In this document: positions 62,998-64,000 of the stretch, piece by piece
Position numbering within the stretch: the stretch's first letter is position 1
How the letters are laid out: every line of letters starts with the position of its first letter
NCBI GenBank assembly: GCA_018668595.1
Contig: JABJCP010000040.1
Location: 1-64,000 of the forward strand
Direction: 5' to 3'
Source of the DNA: Candidatus Woesearchaeota archaeon
GTDB taxonomy: Archaea > Nanobdellota > Nanobdellia > Woesearchaeales > UBA11576
DNA length: 64,000 nucleotides
Position numbers and translations under genes: made by a program
Notes under the pieces: model-generated
What the model was told of the DNA's origin: nothing
The model's database searches: none
What the model saw: only the letters and a program-made list of their open reading frames with translations

Positions 62998-63945
62998 ATG
63001 ATACCTAACAAACTTAAAAAAGGAGATACTATTTGCATTATTGCTCCGTCTAATCCTATTACTCAAGATAGAAAATATTTAACAGATAATGCAGTTGAAT
63101 TTCTAAAAGCGCAAGGTTTTAATGTTGTCTTTGGAGATAATGCTTTTGGATTAGATAAATTTGGCGTATCTGGTGGTTCTCCCGAGCAAAGAGCAGAAGA
63201 TATTAACAACGCATTCAAAGATCCAAACATTAATATGATTTGGTGTGCACATGGTGGTGATACTGTAAATCAACTTCTTAATTTAATTGATTACAATGCA
63301 ATTAAAAAAAACCCTAAACTATTCTTAGGCATGAGTGATATTGATGTACTTCATCTTGCAATAAATACAATGACTGGTTTAGTAACTTTTAATTCTTCTG
63401 ATCCTAAACTCGGAAGAGATTTGGATTTAGATTTTCCATATACAAAAAAATGTTTTTCAGAACGTATCATAGAGGGTAAAATAGGAGTTATTGAACCTGT
63501 TGACAAAAGAAAATGTTTGCGTGAAGGAAGTTCACAAGGAGATTTAATTGGAGGTAATATTTCATCAATACTTCGACTTGCAGGAACAAAGTATTTTCCT
63601 AATTTTAAAAATAAAATATTATTTCTTGAAGCTTACAGAACTGACGTGAAAAGCTTATTAGGACAATTAGCCCAGTTAAAAAATATAGGTGTTTTTGATC
63701 AAATTTCAGGCATTGTTGTTGGACACATTCATGAATTTATAACTAAAGGCCCTTTTTCTCAAGATGATAAAGAGTTTCAATTTGAAGATGTGGTTTTAGA
63801 AATTTCAAAAGAATACGATTTTCCAATACTTAAAGTTAATAATTTTGGTCATCGTTGCAATAATGCTTTCCTTCCCCTAGGATGCAAAGTAGAACTCAAC
63901 GCCAAAAATAAATCAATAACTATTCTAGAACCTTGTGTTAAATAA
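62998..63945 (+). CDS. LD-carboxypeptidase/MccF-like serine peptidase (S66)
   Basis: A 315-residue cytosolic S66 peptidase. The nucleophile Ser113 sits in FLGMSDIDVL, the partner Glu211 in FLEAYRT and His285 in FGHRCNNAFLPLG; the start GDTICIIAPSNP is typical. LdcA homologues cleave murein tetrapeptides, MccF homologues cleave peptidyl-adenylates such as microcin C. A peptidoglycan role is unlikely in this archaeon, so peptide detoxification or uptake from a host or neighbour is more plausible. Confidence 0.93.
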   Translation: MIPNKLKKGDTICIIAPSNPITQDRKYLTDNAVEFLKAQGFNVVFGDNAFGLDKFGVSGGSPEQRAEDINNAFKDPNINMIWCAHGGDTVNQLLNLIDYNAIKKNPKLFLGMSDIDVLHLAINTMTGLVTFNSSDPKLGRDLDLDFPYTKKCFSERIIEGKIGVIEPVDKRKCLREGSSQGDLIGGNISSILRLAGTKYFPNFKNKILFLEAYRTDVKSLLGQLAQLKNIGVFDQISGIVVGHIHEFITKGPFSQDDKEFQFEDVVLEISKEYDFPILKVNNFGHRCNNAFLPLGCKVELNAKNKSITILEPCVK

Positions 63946-63955
63946 TGGAAATAAA

Positions 63956-64000
63956 ATGGCTAATTGGAATTCAATTTTTAAAAACAAAGGTAAAGTTTTC
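63956..64000 (+). CDS. N-terminus of a probable SAM-dependent methyltransferase, cut by the window edge
   Basis: The first 15 codons read MANWNSIFKNKGKVF. The WN-x-IFK-x-x-GKVF start is common in archaeal class I methyltransferases. The start lies 10 nt after the S66 stop, so the genes may be co-transcribed. The alternative ATG at 63944 gives a frame with no recognisable start. Confidence 0.4.
   Translation, partial: MANWNSIFKNKGKVF

Overview
The window reads as a piece of an AT-rich DPANN-type archaeal genome, most like Woesearchaeota or Pacearchaeota. This placement rests on gene content and not on rRNA. Archaeal markers are RadA and RadB, topoisomerase VI A and B, the archaeal DnaG-type primase, FEN1 with a PCNA-binding tail, Hjc, Rio1, a Pno1-like KH protein, Fap7, ABCE1, MBF1, TrmI, Trm5, EndA, RNase Z, and tRNA genes with introns. 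Many genes have a TATA-like box about 25 nt before the start codon (probably leaderless), and others have a clear GGAGGTGAT-type ribosome binding site.

Layout. 1-8.5 kb: small envelope proteins, then a wHTH regulator directly upstream of a 2215-residue surface protein. 8.5-11.2 kb: a small unknown protein, RadA and a TRAM-domain protein. 11.3-18.5 kb: two receiver-like proteins around a large histidine kinase, plus an adenylate-forming enzyme, a phosphatidylserine-decarboxylase-like enzyme and a GNAT protein. 18.7-25 kb: a membrane protein gene broken by one in-frame TGA, ribosomal protein S2, RadB, two GT-C-like membrane proteins and MBF1. 25.6-26.4 kb: intron-bearing tRNA-Cys and tRNA-Arg and a three-unit hairpin array. 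26.4-33.5 kb: topo VI, KH protein, Rio1, a long non-coding stretch, DnaG and Fap7. 33.6-38.1 kb: membrane and regulatory proteins, a DinD-like protein and a lipoprotein. 38.4-50.8 kb: an AbrB-like regulator followed by three large surface-protein genes. 50.8-64 kb: ABCE1, TrmI, small proteins, tRNA-Thr, Fic, Hjc, RNase Z, EndA, FEN1, a DMT transporter, Trm5 and an S66 peptidase.

The strongest candidate for something undescribed is a dispersed structured element of 179-240 nt, present four times between genes (about 8.5, 34.9, 57.2 and 62.6 kb) and always on the plus strand. Its ends pair to form a closing helix. Inside are five hairpins in fixed order, and one has a conserved GATTCATGCA loop. 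The helices differ in sequence between copies while pairing is kept, including in the closing helix, which is the signature of a conserved RNA or single-strand DNA fold. A second hairpin array by the tRNA genes and a hairpin block beside tRNA-Thr use similar building pieces.

Other points of interest are a near-identical 40-nt promoter block shared by the dinD-like gene and the small gene next to radA (a possible archaeal damage regulon), a tRNA-Arg gene that only folds canonically if two non-canonical introns are removed, a helically phased repeat array upstream of the AbrB-like gene, and two separate loci that pair a small DNA-binding regulator with giant surface proteins.
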